Shown here piece by piece: positions 42,572-50,743 of a stretch of 64,000 bases of DNA; the stretch's first letter is position 1; every line of letters starts with the position of its first letter. The notes beneath the pieces were generated by a model. The model had not been told where the DNA came from and did no database searches. It saw only the letters and a program-made list of their open reading frames with translations. This DNA is from Limiplasma sp034927815 (GTDB taxonomy: Bacteria; Bacillota; Clostridia; Christensenellales; Aristaeellaceae). Made by a program: the position numbers and the translations under genes. The stretch lies in NCBI GenBank assembly GCA_034927815.1, contig JAYFPK010000029.1:1-64000 (forward strand), given 5' to 3'.

Positions 42572-43423
42572 ATGAAACAGAGCACAAGGCCTCTACGGCG
42601 CGGCAAGGCCCAAGCCGCCTCCGCCATAGGCATGAACATTCTGCTTGTCTTGCTTGCGGCAATCACCCTGTTTCCCTTTGTGTGGATGATTTTTACCTCC
42701 ATGAAAACCAAGGGGGACATCCTGGCGAACCCCAGCAGCCTTTTGCCCCAGCAGTTTGTTTTTGACACCTACCTGAACATCTGGAACGAGGTGCCCTTTG
42801 CCCGGTATTTTCTGAATTCCCTGATTTTTGCCGGGTGCGTCACCCTCATTTCCCTGGTGCTGAACTCCATGGCGGGGTACGCCTTCGCGCGGCTGCGCTT
42901 CAAGGGCCGCGACGCCCTTTTCCTGCTGGTGCTGTGCACCATGATGATCCCCTTCCAGGTGATCATGACCCCCCTGTTTTTGATGATCAGCAAGATGAAG
43001 CTGTACAACACGCTCCTGGGGCTTGTGCTGCCCCGGGCCTCGGACGCCTTCGGCATTTATATGATGCGGCAGTTCTTTATCACCTTGCCCGCGGATTTGG
43101 AGGAGGCGGGGCGCATTGACGGGGCCCATGAGTTCAAAATCTTCTACCGCATCATGCTGCCCCTGTGCAAGCCCATCTTTGTCACCATGGGCGTTTTCAC
43201 CTTCATGGGCAACTGGAACGACCTGCTCTACCCCATGCTGATGACCAGCTCCGACCAATGGCGTCCCATTCAGGCGGCCATCATGCTGTTTTCCGGCAAA
43301 TATGCCGTGGAGATCAACTTTGTGATGACGGGTTTGCTGCTGGCGGCCATTCCCACCATTTTAGCCTATCTGTTTGCCCAAAAGTACTTTGTGGAAGGCA
43401 TCGCCATGACAGGCATCAAATAA
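42572..43423 (+). CDS. sugar ABC transporter permease 2 (MalG/UgpE type)
   Basis: A 283-residue permease with six helices. The MalG-type start FPFVWMIFTSMKTKGDILANP and the EAA loop EEAGRIDGAHEFKIFYR are seen. GGAGG precedes the ATG. No ATPase gene follows in the operon, so the pair probably shares a general MsmK/UgpC-type ATPase encoded elsewhere. Confidence 0.94.
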   Translation: MKQSTRPLRRGKAQAASAIGMNILLVLLAAITLFPFVWMIFTSMKTKGDILANPSSLLPQQFVFDTYLNIWNEVPFARYFLNSLIFAGCVTLISLVLNSMAGYAFARLRFKGRDALFLLVLCTMMIPFQVIMTPLFLMISKMKLYNTLLGLVLPRASDAFGIYMMRQFFITLPADLEEAGRIDGAHEFKIFYRIMLPLCKPIFVTMGVFTFMGNWNDLLYPMLMTSSDQWRPIQAAIMLFSGKYAVEINFVMTGLLLAAIPTILAYLFAQKYFVEGIAMTGIK

Positions 43424-43444
43424 CACATCCTACCGGAGGCCTTT

Positions 43445-45610
43445 ATGAGAAAGCAATGGACCCCCAAACAAGCATGGAAATGGTATGATTCCACCCCCTG
43501 GATTGTGGGCTGCAATTATGTGCCCGGCTGCTGCGTCAACGGCATCGAAACCTGGCAGGAAGACGGATTTGAGGCGGTGTTCAGCGCCATGGAGCGGGAA
43601 TTGGCCCTGGCCGCGGACATTGGCATGAACAGCGTGCGCATGGGCATGCCCTTGCCGGTATGGAGGGACCAGCGGGACGGCTTTTTGGAGCGGCTGGAGC
43701 GGGTGCTTGCGCTGCTGCACGCCCATGGGATGACCCTGATGCCCGTGTTCTTTGACGACTGCGGCCGCGGCCCCATAGAGCGCCACTGCGATGCCGTGCA
43801 ATATGGCCCTCAGCCCCAACCCACCCCCGGCGAGCACGGCGGCTTTCCCCCCCCGCCGCAAATCCAAAGCCAAAACCCCACCTATAGCATGGTGGACGAT
43901 CCGGACAACTGGCCCATGATGGAGCGGTTTGTGAAGGACATTGTGGGCGCTTACGCCCGGGATGCCCGCATCATCGCCTGGGACATCTGGAATGAGCCCG
44001 GGAACTCCGGCAGCGCCGGGGTGGGCGGGGTGGAGAAGAGCTTGCGCCCCATGGAGCTTGCCTTTGGCTGGGCCCGGGAGAGGGAGCCCATGCAGCCCCT
44101 TACGGCGGGCTGCTGGGATTATTATATCGACCGGATGGAGGGGGACGCGTTCAAGCCCCTTACCCCCATTGAAAGGCGGGCGCTGGAGCTTTCCGACGTG
44201 ATCTCCTTCCACTATTACGGCACGCTGGAGCATACCAGGCGGATCGTGGAGGCGCTGCGGGCCTGGGGAAGGCCCTTGCTGATTACGGAGTGGCTCCACC
44301 GGCCCTTTGGCAACTTGGTGCAGGAAATGCTGCCCTATTACCGCAGAGAGAAGATCGGCTGCTATTGCTGGGGGTTGGTGAACGGGAAAAATCAGACCCA
44401 CGAGCCCTGGGACTGGATCAAGGGCTGGGATCTGGATTTCAGCCGCTGGCAGCACGACTTGTTCCACGGGGATGGAACCCCCTATGACCCCCAAGAGATA
44501 GCGGTTTTCCGGCAGACCGCGAAGGCGTATGGAGGCGGGACCATGAGCAAGGGAAAGATCCAATGGCAGGACCCCGTCCTGGTGCATGACCTGCCGCCCT
44601 TTGAAGACCAGGGGCCGGACGCGCGGCTGCTGCGCCCGGGAAGGTTCGGCTCCCAATACCCCCGCATGGTAACGCTCAAGGACGGCTCCTGGCTTGCGGT
44701 CTACACCGTGTACGGCAACAATGGCTACCTGGCGGACCCCCTGGGGGGCACCTGCCTGGAGTTTGCCCAAAGCCGCGACGGCGGCAAGACCTGGGCTAAG
44801 GTATCCACCCTGGCGCACCCCTCCAGGGATTTGGACAATGGACAGATGATTCTGGACGCCCAGGGGAATGTGCTGCTGAGCTGCCGCAGCGTGCGCTGGC
44901 AGGAGTCCTACCAGCTGCCGGTGTACAAAAGCGCCGATGGCGGAAGGACCTGGGAGTTCTATTCCATCATCGACGAGCGCAACGGAGCCCCCGGCAGCCT
45001 GGGCAACCCGGACAAGGGCATGTATGAGCCTCATTTCCACCGCCTGGACGACGGCCGCCTTGGCGTGATGTACGCAAGCGAAAAGCATGTGACCCGGCGA
45101 CCCTATTACAGCCAGGTCATCTCCCAGAGGATTTCCCCGGACGACGGGGAGACCTGGGGCGAGGAGGTCTGGGTGGCCTGGGATACCGCAAACCCCCAAT
45201 ACCGCCCCGGCATGCCGGTGTGGATGCGCATGCGGGACGGGCGCTACATCGTGGTGTTTGAGGTGGTGAAGCTGGTGCTGACGCAGCTGGAATCCGCCCA
45301 CATCTATTACAAGATTTCCCCGGACGGCATCCATTGGGAGGCGGGCCTCGGCGTCCGGATTCCGGAGCAGTCCGGCGGGCCCTTTGTGGAGCAGCTTCGA
45401 AGCGGCAGGCTTTTGGTGACCTCCCTGTCCGGCAACATTTCCTACAGCGACGACGGCGGCGAAACCTGGGCCGTGGCAAGCCCCGCCGCTTTTGAGAAAT
45501 TCATCTGGCCCTGCCTGTACGCACAGCCGGACGATTCCTTCCTGCTGCTCAACTCCTGCCCCCGCAAGGAGGGCGGCGAAAACATCCAGGCCCGGACCGG
45601 GAAATTCTGA
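43445..45610 (+). CDS. fused GH5-like hydrolase and BNR/sialidase-like protein
   Basis: A 721-residue two-part enzyme without a signal peptide, so cytoplasmic. Residues 1-365 form a GH5/clan A (beta/alpha)8 domain, with probable acid/base E184 in DIWNEPG and nucleophile E282 in LLITEWLHRP. Residues ~367-721 form a six-bladed sialidase-like (BNR) propeller with Asp-box repeats SRDGGKTW, SADGGRTWEF, SPDDGETWG and SDDGGETWA. At the junction, residue 367 is an ATG (44543) with GGAGG 7 nt before it, which looks like a former or still working separate start. It probably trims imported oligosaccharides; specificity is not readable. Confidence 0.8.
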   Translation: MRKQWTPKQAWKWYDSTPWIVGCNYVPGCCVNGIETWQEDGFEAVFSAMERELALAADIGMNSVRMGMPLPVWRDQRDGFLERLERVLALLHAHGMTLMPVFFDDCGRGPIERHCDAVQYGPQPQPTPGEHGGFPPPPQIQSQNPTYSMVDDPDNWPMMERFVKDIVGAYARDARIIAWDIWNEPGNSGSAGVGGVEKSLRPMELAFGWAREREPMQPLTAGCWDYYIDRMEGDAFKPLTPIERRALELSDVISFHYYGTLEHTRRIVEALRAWGRPLLITEWLHRPFGNLVQEMLPYYRREKIGCYCWGLVNGKNQTHEPWDWIKGWDLDFSRWQHDLFHGDGTPYDPQEIAVFRQTAKAYGGGTMSKGKIQWQDPVLVHDLPPFEDQGPDARLLRPGRFGSQYPRMVTLKDGSWLAVYTVYGNNGYLADPLGGTCLEFAQSRDGGKTWAKVSTLAHPSRDLDNGQMILDAQGNVLLSCRSVRWQESYQLPVYKSADGGRTWEFYSIIDERNGAPGSLGNPDKGMYEPHFHRLDDGRLGVMYASEKHVTRRPYYSQVISQRISPDDGETWGEEVWVAWDTANPQYRPGMPVWMRMRDGRYIVVFEVVKLVLTQLESAHIYYKISPDGIHWEAGLGVRIPEQSGGPFVEQLRSGRLLVTSLSGNISYSDDGGETWAVASPAAFEKFIWPCLYAQPDDSFLLLNSCPRKEGGENIQARTGKF

Positions 45611-45629
45611 CGAAACGGGAGGCCCTTTG

Positions 45630-47390
45630 ATGCAGTGCTACCTCAAGGATTACCCCCGGCCCCAGCTTGTGCGGAAAAGCTGGCAGAGCCTTACTGGACA
45701 ATGGGACTTCCGCTTTGACGACGCAGGCCAGGGGGAACGCGAGGGCTGGCAGCATGGGTTTGCAGCGGAGCACGCCATCCGTGTGCCGTTTTCCTACGAA
45801 AGCCCGGCCAGCGGTATTGGCGACGAAACGCCCCGCTCCGCGGTATGGTATGCCCGGACCTTTACGCTGCCTGGGCAAGGCCAGGGGGAGGGGCTGCACC
45901 TTCATTTTGAAGGAAGCGATTTTCATACCAAGGTCTGGGTGAACGGCCTGTACGCGGGGGAGCATACCGGGGGCTATGCCCGGTTTTCCCTGGACATCGC
46001 GGCCCAGGCCAAGGTGGGGGAAAACCTGCTGGTGGTGCGGGTGTGGGACCCCCTGGAGGAGGGCCAGCCCAGGGGCAAGCAGCGCTGGACGCCCCAAAGC
46101 CACGGCTGCTGGTATGTGCAAAGCACCGGCCTGTGGAAAAGCGTATGGCTGGAGCCGCTGCCCGGAGCCTACATCGCCCGGCTGAAGCTGACCCCAAGGC
46201 CGGCGGCCCATACCCTTGTGATCGAGGCGGAAATCGCAGGGGAGGCGGAGGAGATTTGCCTGTGGGCCTCCGCCAGCTATCAGGGGCTGCCCGCAGGCAG
46301 CCTGGAAAGCCCCGTGAAGGGGCGGCAGGCGCGCCTGGAGTTGGACGTATATTCCACCGCCATTGACCCGTGGGGCGTGAAAAGATGGGAGCCGGGCTCC
46401 CCGGCGCTGTACGACCTGCGGCTGGAGCTGCGCCGGGAGGGGCGGACGGTGGATGCCGCGGGCTCCTATTTCGGCATGCGGGAGGTGTCCATCAAGGGCA
46501 GGCAGGTGCTGCTCAATGGCGCGCCCCTGTACCAGCGCCTGGTACTGGACCAGGGATACTGGCCGGACAGCCACCTGACCCCGCCCCATGAGGAGGCGAT
46601 CCTGGCGGATATCCACAGCATCCTCCGCTTGGGCTACAACGGCGTGCGCAAGCACCAGAAAGTCGAGGACGAGCGCTTCTTATACTGGTGCGATGTGAAG
46701 GGCTTGCTGGTATGGAGCGAAATGGCCGCGGCCTACGCCTTTCACGATGAGGCTGCGGAGCGCTTCACCCGGGAGTGGATGGAGGTGGTGCGCCAGAACT
46801 ACAACCATCCTTGCATCATCACCTGGGTGCCCTTCAACGAATCCTGGGGTATCCCCCAGGTGCGCACGGAGGGCGCGCAGCAGGCCTTTACCCAGGCCAT
46901 CTATTACCTCACCAAGGCCTTTGACCCCATGCGGCCTGTGATCGTCAACGACGGTTGGGAGCATACCATTTCCGATATCATCACCTTGCATGACTACCAG
47001 GCCTCCGGGGAGGCCTTCCGGGAGAAATATGCCTCCCGGCTGGAGGAGATGCTAAGCGGGAGCATTCCCCACTCCGACTTCCGGTTCGCCTTTGCCGACG
47101 GCTTTGAATACCGGGGCCAGCCCATCATTTTGAGCGAATACGGGGGCATCGCCTACACCACCCGGGACGGTTGGGGCTACGGCGGTCAGGTGGCCTCCCA
47201 AGAGGCGTTTTTGGCGCGGTTCCGATCCATCACAGAGGCAATCCAAAGCATCCCGGAGATTTGCGGCTTTTGTTACACCCAGCTCACCCATGTGCAGCAG
47301 GAGCAAAACGGCCTGATGGACGAAAACCGCCACATGCTGGTGGACGCCGACGCCGTTGCCGCTATTAACCGGCAGAGGGGCGCTTACTAA
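45630..47390 (+). CDS. glycoside hydrolase family 2 enzyme
   Basis: A 586-residue GH2 enzyme (beta-galactosidase/glucuronidase/mannosidase superfamily). Its N-terminal jelly-roll sugar-binding domain (PRPQLVRKSWQSLTGQWDF...GSDFHTKVWVNGLYAGEHTGGY) is followed by an immunoglobulin-like domain and a TIM barrel with acid/base E404 in FNESWG and nucleophile E503 in LSEYGG. No signal peptide. ATG 45630 follows GGGAGG, 19 nt after the GH5-like gene. Last gene of the operon. Confidence 0.92.
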   Translation: MQCYLKDYPRPQLVRKSWQSLTGQWDFRFDDAGQGEREGWQHGFAAEHAIRVPFSYESPASGIGDETPRSAVWYARTFTLPGQGQGEGLHLHFEGSDFHTKVWVNGLYAGEHTGGYARFSLDIAAQAKVGENLLVVRVWDPLEEGQPRGKQRWTPQSHGCWYVQSTGLWKSVWLEPLPGAYIARLKLTPRPAAHTLVIEAEIAGEAEEICLWASASYQGLPAGSLESPVKGRQARLELDVYSTAIDPWGVKRWEPGSPALYDLRLELRREGRTVDAAGSYFGMREVSIKGRQVLLNGAPLYQRLVLDQGYWPDSHLTPPHEEAILADIHSILRLGYNGVRKHQKVEDERFLYWCDVKGLLVWSEMAAAYAFHDEAAERFTREWMEVVRQNYNHPCIITWVPFNESWGIPQVRTEGAQQAFTQAIYYLTKAFDPMRPVIVNDGWEHTISDIITLHDYQASGEAFREKYASRLEEMLSGSIPHSDFRFAFADGFEYRGQPIILSEYGGIAYTTRDGWGYGGQVASQEAFLARFRSITEAIQSIPEICGFCYTQLTHVQQEQNGLMDENRHMLVDADAVAAINRQRGAY

Positions 47391-47404
47391 GCGCACGGCC
47401 CTTC

Positions 47405-47444
47405 AAAGGCCCCCTGGCGGCGCTTGCGCCGCCAGGGGGCCTTT
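47405..47444. terminator. strong hairpin after the glycan operon
   Basis: A perfect 18 bp stem (47405-47422 with 47427-47444) and a CTTG loop. It lies between the convergent GH2 and small XRE genes and can serve both. The T tract is short on the plus strand. Confidence 0.75.
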
Positions 47445-47454
47445 GGGGATGCCG

Positions 47455-47679
47455 CTATTTGGGGGGAGGCACAAACTCCAGCAAATCTCCAATGTCGCAT
47501 TCCAGCACCGTACAGATCCTGGCCAGCACATCGATGTCCAGCCGGCTGATCTCGTTGTTGCAATAGTGGTTGATTTGGGAGCGCTGCATCTCCGCCCGGT
47601 GGCTGAGCTTGTTTTTGCTGATGCCGGCCTTTTGAATGAGCTCGTCCAGCTTGATGCGGATGGTGCCGTATGGCGTCAA
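47455..47679 (-). CDS. small XRE (Cro/CI) family regulator
   Basis: A 74-residue single-domain helix-turn-helix protein: IRIKLDELIQKAGISKNKLSHRAEMQRSQINHYCNNEI, then DIDVLARICTVLECDIGDLLEFVPP, typical of YozG-like regulators. The start is inferred as TTG at 47679 with AGGTG 6 nt upstream, giving the family's usual length; a longer frame to 47721 has no ribosome site. Orphan regulator with AT-rich upstream sequence. Confidence 0.8.
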   Translation of the reverse strand: MTPYGTIRIKLDELIQKAGISKNKLSHRAEMQRSQINHYCNNEISRLDIDVLARICTVLECDIGDLLEFVPPPK

Positions 47680-47845
47680 GGGAATCACCTGCTTCTGCCA
47701 AATTCTGTGGAAAGATAGCAATTTTTCTGGTTTGACAAGAATAGTCTATATAAGCCAGAGTTAATTTATAAGCTCTCATATTTCTTGTTAGACTTCTTAT
47801 ACACTCTTGGAATGCGGAGGGATCAAGAGGAATAAGGGGAAAGAG

Positions 47846-48049
47846 TTGGGAGCAACTTGCGCGGTTGCGTTCAAAAACGGCGTGAGCATAGGGGATACGC
47901 TCAAGGAGATGGAGGAGAAGAGTGATAGGGGGCGTTGCTGTTGCAGCCCTCAGGCGCAGAAGTTTTGGAGCGGTGTGCCTTGCCAGGGCCGCGTTCCCAC
48001 GCCCGAGGAGGTCATAGCGTACCTGGCCGGGCTTGCGGAAAAGCAATAG
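47846..48049 (+). CDS. possible small protein of unknown function
   Basis: A possible 67-residue protein starting at TTG 47846 after AAGGGGA (an upstream TTG at 47807 would give 80 residues). It includes AFKNGVSIGDTLKEMEE, a CCC run and the ending PTPEEVIAYLAGLAEKQ. I know no homologue. Against it, the stop lies inside the terminator stem of the opposite ABC transporter operon, and there is no clear promoter. Confidence 0.3.
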   Translation: MGATCAVAFKNGVSIGDTLKEMEEKSDRGRCCCSPQAQKFWSGVPCQGRVPTPEEVIAYLAGLAEKQ

Positions 48050-48076
48050 CGGCAGCCGTTTCCGGCTGCCGCTATT
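48045..48076 (-). terminator. terminator of the ABC-2 transporter operon
   Basis: A perfect 14 bp stem (48045-48058 with 48063-48076) with a TTTC loop, followed on the minus strand by GCTTTT. Confidence 0.8.
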
Positions 48077-48087
48077 GTGCGCAAACG

Positions 48088-48732
48088 CTACAAATCCACC
48101 TGTTCAAACCGCTTTGCGGCTATGCGGCAGGCCGCCGCCATGGCGGCGGGATAGGCGGCGGCTCCGGCTATCAAAAGGGGGAGCTGCCGCAGCAGGGCCT
48201 CCGGCGCAACGCTGTCAAGCCAGGCCAGCCCCGGCACATGGGCCAGCGCCTCCATGACAGCCACCATCAAAGTGGCCGGGATGATGGCCAGCAGGAACGC
48301 CTTTCCCGCTTTGTACGCCGTTTTGAAAAACTGCGTCAAAAAGATCAGGTTGAAAAGGGCGTATACCATCAGGCCAAAGCCGTAGTAGGCGGCGTTCGCC
48401 TCCAGGCCGGCGGCATTGCCCTGGGGCAGAAGGGACACGCGCAGGAAGGCAAAGGGCAGCGAAACCAGAAGCTGCGCCATCTGCGCCAGCGCCACCAGCA
48501 TGCACTTGGCCTTCACAATATCCCGCTTTTTCACCGGCAGCAGGGCTGTGTAGAAGATATCGTTTGTCTCGCGGCCATACAAAAAGGTGATATAGGGGCC
48601 CAGGCAGCCAAAGAGGAACACCATGCCGTACGGGTAGGCGGGAACTATCACCAGCGCTCCCAGCAGCGTGAAGGCATACAGGTTCGGATGCGCCGCCAGC
48701 CGCAGCTCCTTGTACAAAAGGCTATATGTCAT
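48088..48732 (-). CDS. ABC-2 type transporter permease
   Basis: A 214-residue protein with about six membrane helices, beginning TYSLLYKELRLAAHPN as in small ABC-2 exporter permeases, with YGRETNDIFYTALLPVKKRDIVKAK. It overlaps the ATPase gene by 11 nt, so the two form one exporter. Cargo unknown; such units under XRE control often move antimicrobial peptides or act in envelope stress. Confidence 0.85.
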   Translation of the reverse strand: MTYSLLYKELRLAAHPNLYAFTLLGALVIVPAYPYGMVFLFGCLGPYITFLYGRETNDIFYTALLPVKKRDIVKAKCMLVALAQMAQLLVSLPFAFLRVSLLPQGNAAGLEANAAYYGFGLMVYALFNLIFLTQFFKTAYKAGKAFLLAIIPATLMVAVMEALAHVPGLAWLDSVAPEALLRQLPLLIAGAAAYPAAMAAACRIAAKRFEQVDL

Positions 48733-49468
48733 TGTCTTTCCTTTCCGAGCGGATCATGATCTCCTCCAAAGACAGCAGGGCGGTTTCCCCAGGGGCCTTC
48801 AAATGCTCAAAGGATTGAAGAAAGGCGGACTTTTCAGCGCTTTTCAGGAGCGTCCCGTCCTTGAGATAGGAGATGTGGTCCGCGCACTTTTCCAAATCCG
48901 AGGTGATGTGGGTGGAGAAGAGAATGCTTCTGTCCCCTTCCTTCACAAGCTGCCGGAACAACCGCAGCAGGTCATCCCGGGCGACAGGGTCCAGGCCGCT
49001 GGTGGGTTCGTCCAAAATCAGCAGCCTGGCCTGGTGGGACAGGGCCAAGGCCAGCATGTACTTCACCTTCATGCCGGAGGAAAGCTCCCGGACCCGCTTT
49101 TGAGGGTCCAGGGCAAAAGCTTTGAGATAGCTTTGGTAGGCCCCCTCGTCCCAGTTTCGGTAAAAGCGCCGGGTGACGGCGGTGATCGCCGCCAGCTTTT
49201 TGTGGTGGTAAAAATCGATTCCCCCCAATACCACGCCCAGGCTTTGCTTGCAGCTTTCCTCGTTTTCCGGGAAGCTCCGGCCGAACAGGGTGATGCTGCC
49301 GCTGTCCGGGCGCACCAGGCGCAGCATGGATTTCAGGGTGGTGGTCTTCCCCGCGCCGTTGGTGCCGATCAGCCCCATGATCTTGCCCTGGGGCAGGGAA
49401 AAGGCGACGTCCCGCAAGGCGAAGCCGGGATAATGCTTGGTAAGGCCCTCCACAGTCAAGAGATTCAT
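48722..49468 (-). CDS. ABC transporter ATP-binding protein
   Basis: A 248-residue ATPase of the exporter type. Walker A GTNGAGKTT is near residue 34-42, signature ELSSGMKVKYMLALAL is the CcmA/DrrA type, and Walker B LLILDEPTSGLDP follows. Its start overlaps the regulator stop by 4 nt. Confidence 0.95.
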   Translation of the reverse strand: MNLLTVEGLTKHYPGFALRDVAFSLPQGKIMGLIGTNGAGKTTTLKSMLRLVRPDSGSITLFGRSFPENEESCKQSLGVVLGGIDFYHHKKLAAITAVTRRFYRNWDEGAYQSYLKAFALDPQKRVRELSSGMKVKYMLALALSHQARLLILDEPTSGLDPVARDDLLRLFRQLVKEGDRSILFSTHITSDLEKCADHISYLKDGTLLKSAEKSAFLQSFEHLKAPGETALLSLEEIMIRSERKDNDI

Positions 49469-49935
49469 GGCTTATCCCCTTCCTCCCCTTTGAAAAACCC
49501 CTCCACGGCCTGCCCGGTGATGTGCAAAAAGGCGCTGCTGCTGACCAAAGCGATCCCGGCGCTTTTGGGGTTGGTATCCCCCAGCACCACCAAGGTGTCC
49601 CCCGGCTGGAGCTTGAACAGGTCCCGGGCCTTTTTGGGCAGGACGATCTGCCCCCTTTCCCCCAGGGTCACGGCCCCGAAGATGTGCTTGTCCCTGGGGC
49701 CGATGGGCAAGCCCGCCTCCTGAGGGTCATAGCGGACCAGGTCATTCAGGGATACGTCAAACAGATCCGCCAGGGCCTCGCAATTCAGGAGGTCGGGCAA
49801 GGAATCCCCGTTTTCCCATTTGGCCACCGCCTGCCGGGTGACGCCCACCCGCTCCGCCACCTCCTCCTGGGACAGATGGGAGCGCATGCGCAGATGGCGC
49901 AGGTTGGCAGCGATGTTCTTTTTCGGATGATTCAT
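49465..49935 (-). CDS. XRE-AbrB fusion regulator
   Basis: A 156-residue regulator with two DNA-binding modules: an XRE helix-turn-helix (about 10-67, LRMRSHLSQEEVAERVGVTRQAVAKWENGDSLP) and a SpoVT/AbrB swapped-hairpin motif (87-121, GAVTLGERGQIVLPKKARD). ATG 49935 is 10 nt after GGGAGG; an ATG three codons upstream sits on that site. It is coupled to the ABC exporter genes downstream and is their likely regulator. Confidence 0.9.
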   Translation of the reverse strand: MNHPKKNIAANLRHLRMRSHLSQEEVAERVGVTRQAVAKWENGDSLPDLLNCEALADLFDVSLNDLVRYDPQEAGLPIGPRDKHIFGAVTLGERGQIVLPKKARDLFKLQPGDTLVVLGDTNPKSAGIALVSSSAFLHITGQAVEGFFKGEEGDKP

Positions 49936-49957
49936 ACTTTTCATACCTCCCGTCCTA

Positions 49958-49987
49958 ATCATATACCGAAGAAGACTAGGATGGCAA
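49958..49987 (-). promoter_or_regulatory. promoter of the XRE-AbrB/ABC operon
   Basis: On the minus strand TTGCCA (49987-49982), an 18 bp spacer, and TATGAT (49963-49958), close to the gene start. Confidence 0.6.
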
Positions 49988-50061
49988 CCAACTGACGCGG
50001 ACATCCTCTGTTCGCTTTGGTTGCGGGCGTGACGCGCCCCGGGGGCAATCCCTCAAACTAC

Positions 50062-50102
50062 TAAAAACGCAAAACCCCCTGCGGCGGTTTTGCCGCAGGG
50101 GG
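50062..50102 (-). terminator. terminator of the tilS-hpt operon
   Basis: On the minus strand CCCCCTGCGGC and GCCGCAGGGGG form an 11 bp stem followed by TTTTGCGTTTTT, just past the hpt stop. Confidence 0.9.
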
Positions 50103-50116
50103 GCTGGTCCGGCCGG

Positions 50117-50689
50117 CTATTCCTTTTCCGCTTCGCCGCCGTACATCCTGGGGGCCAAAATCCCCACCTCGGGCAGGTTGCGGTATCTCTCGTTATAGTC
50201 CAGGCCGTAGCCCACCACAAAGGCGTCGGGGACCTCAAAGCAGGCGTAGTCCACCGTCAGGGGCGCTACCCGGCGGGAGGGCTTGTCCAGCAGCGTAACG
50301 ATCCGCAGGCTGGAGGCTTCCCGGCCCATCAGGATTTTTTTCAGGTAATGGAGGGTCATGCCGGTGTCCACAATGTCCTCCACCAGCAGCACGTCCCGGC
50401 CCAGGATGCTCCGGTCCAGGTCCTTCACCAGCTTCACCTCGCCGCTGCTGATGGTGCTGGCTCCGTAGCTGGAGGTGGCCATGAACTCCACCTCCAAGGG
50501 CAGGTCGATTTCCCGGATCAGATCGCTGAAAAATACGCTGGCGCCCTTGAGGATGCAGACCATGACAGGGGTCTTGCCCTGGTAATCCCGGGTGATGCGC
50601 CGGCCCATTTCGCAGATGGCGGCGGCAAGCTGTTCCTTGGTGTACAGGATGCTTTCCAGGTCTTGATAGAGGATGGCGTCTTGATTCAT
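50117..50689 (-). CDS. hpt: hypoxanthine phosphoribosyltransferase
   Basis: Salvages hypoxanthine (and guanine) with PRPP. It has 190 residues. The PRPP-binding motif VEDIVDTGMT is at 103-112, and PVMVCILKGASVFFSDL and the C-terminal FVVGYGLDYNERYRNLP match the family. ATG 50689 is 8 nt after AAAGGAG; a GTG three codons upstream is less well placed. It is downstream of tilS, a conserved pairing in Bacillota. Confidence 0.96.
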   Translation of the reverse strand: MNQDAILYQDLESILYTKEQLAAAICEMGRRITRDYQGKTPVMVCILKGASVFFSDLIREIDLPLEVEFMATSSYGASTISSGEVKLVKDLDRSILGRDVLLVEDIVDTGMTLHYLKKILMGREASSLRIVTLLDKPSRRVAPLTVDYACFEVPDAFVVGYGLDYNERYRNLPEVGILAPRMYGGEAEKE

Positions 50690-50743
50690 GGGGGACACTC
50701 CTTTGGTTTATTTGAAGCCTTGGGAAGGAGGAAGCGCCGGGGA

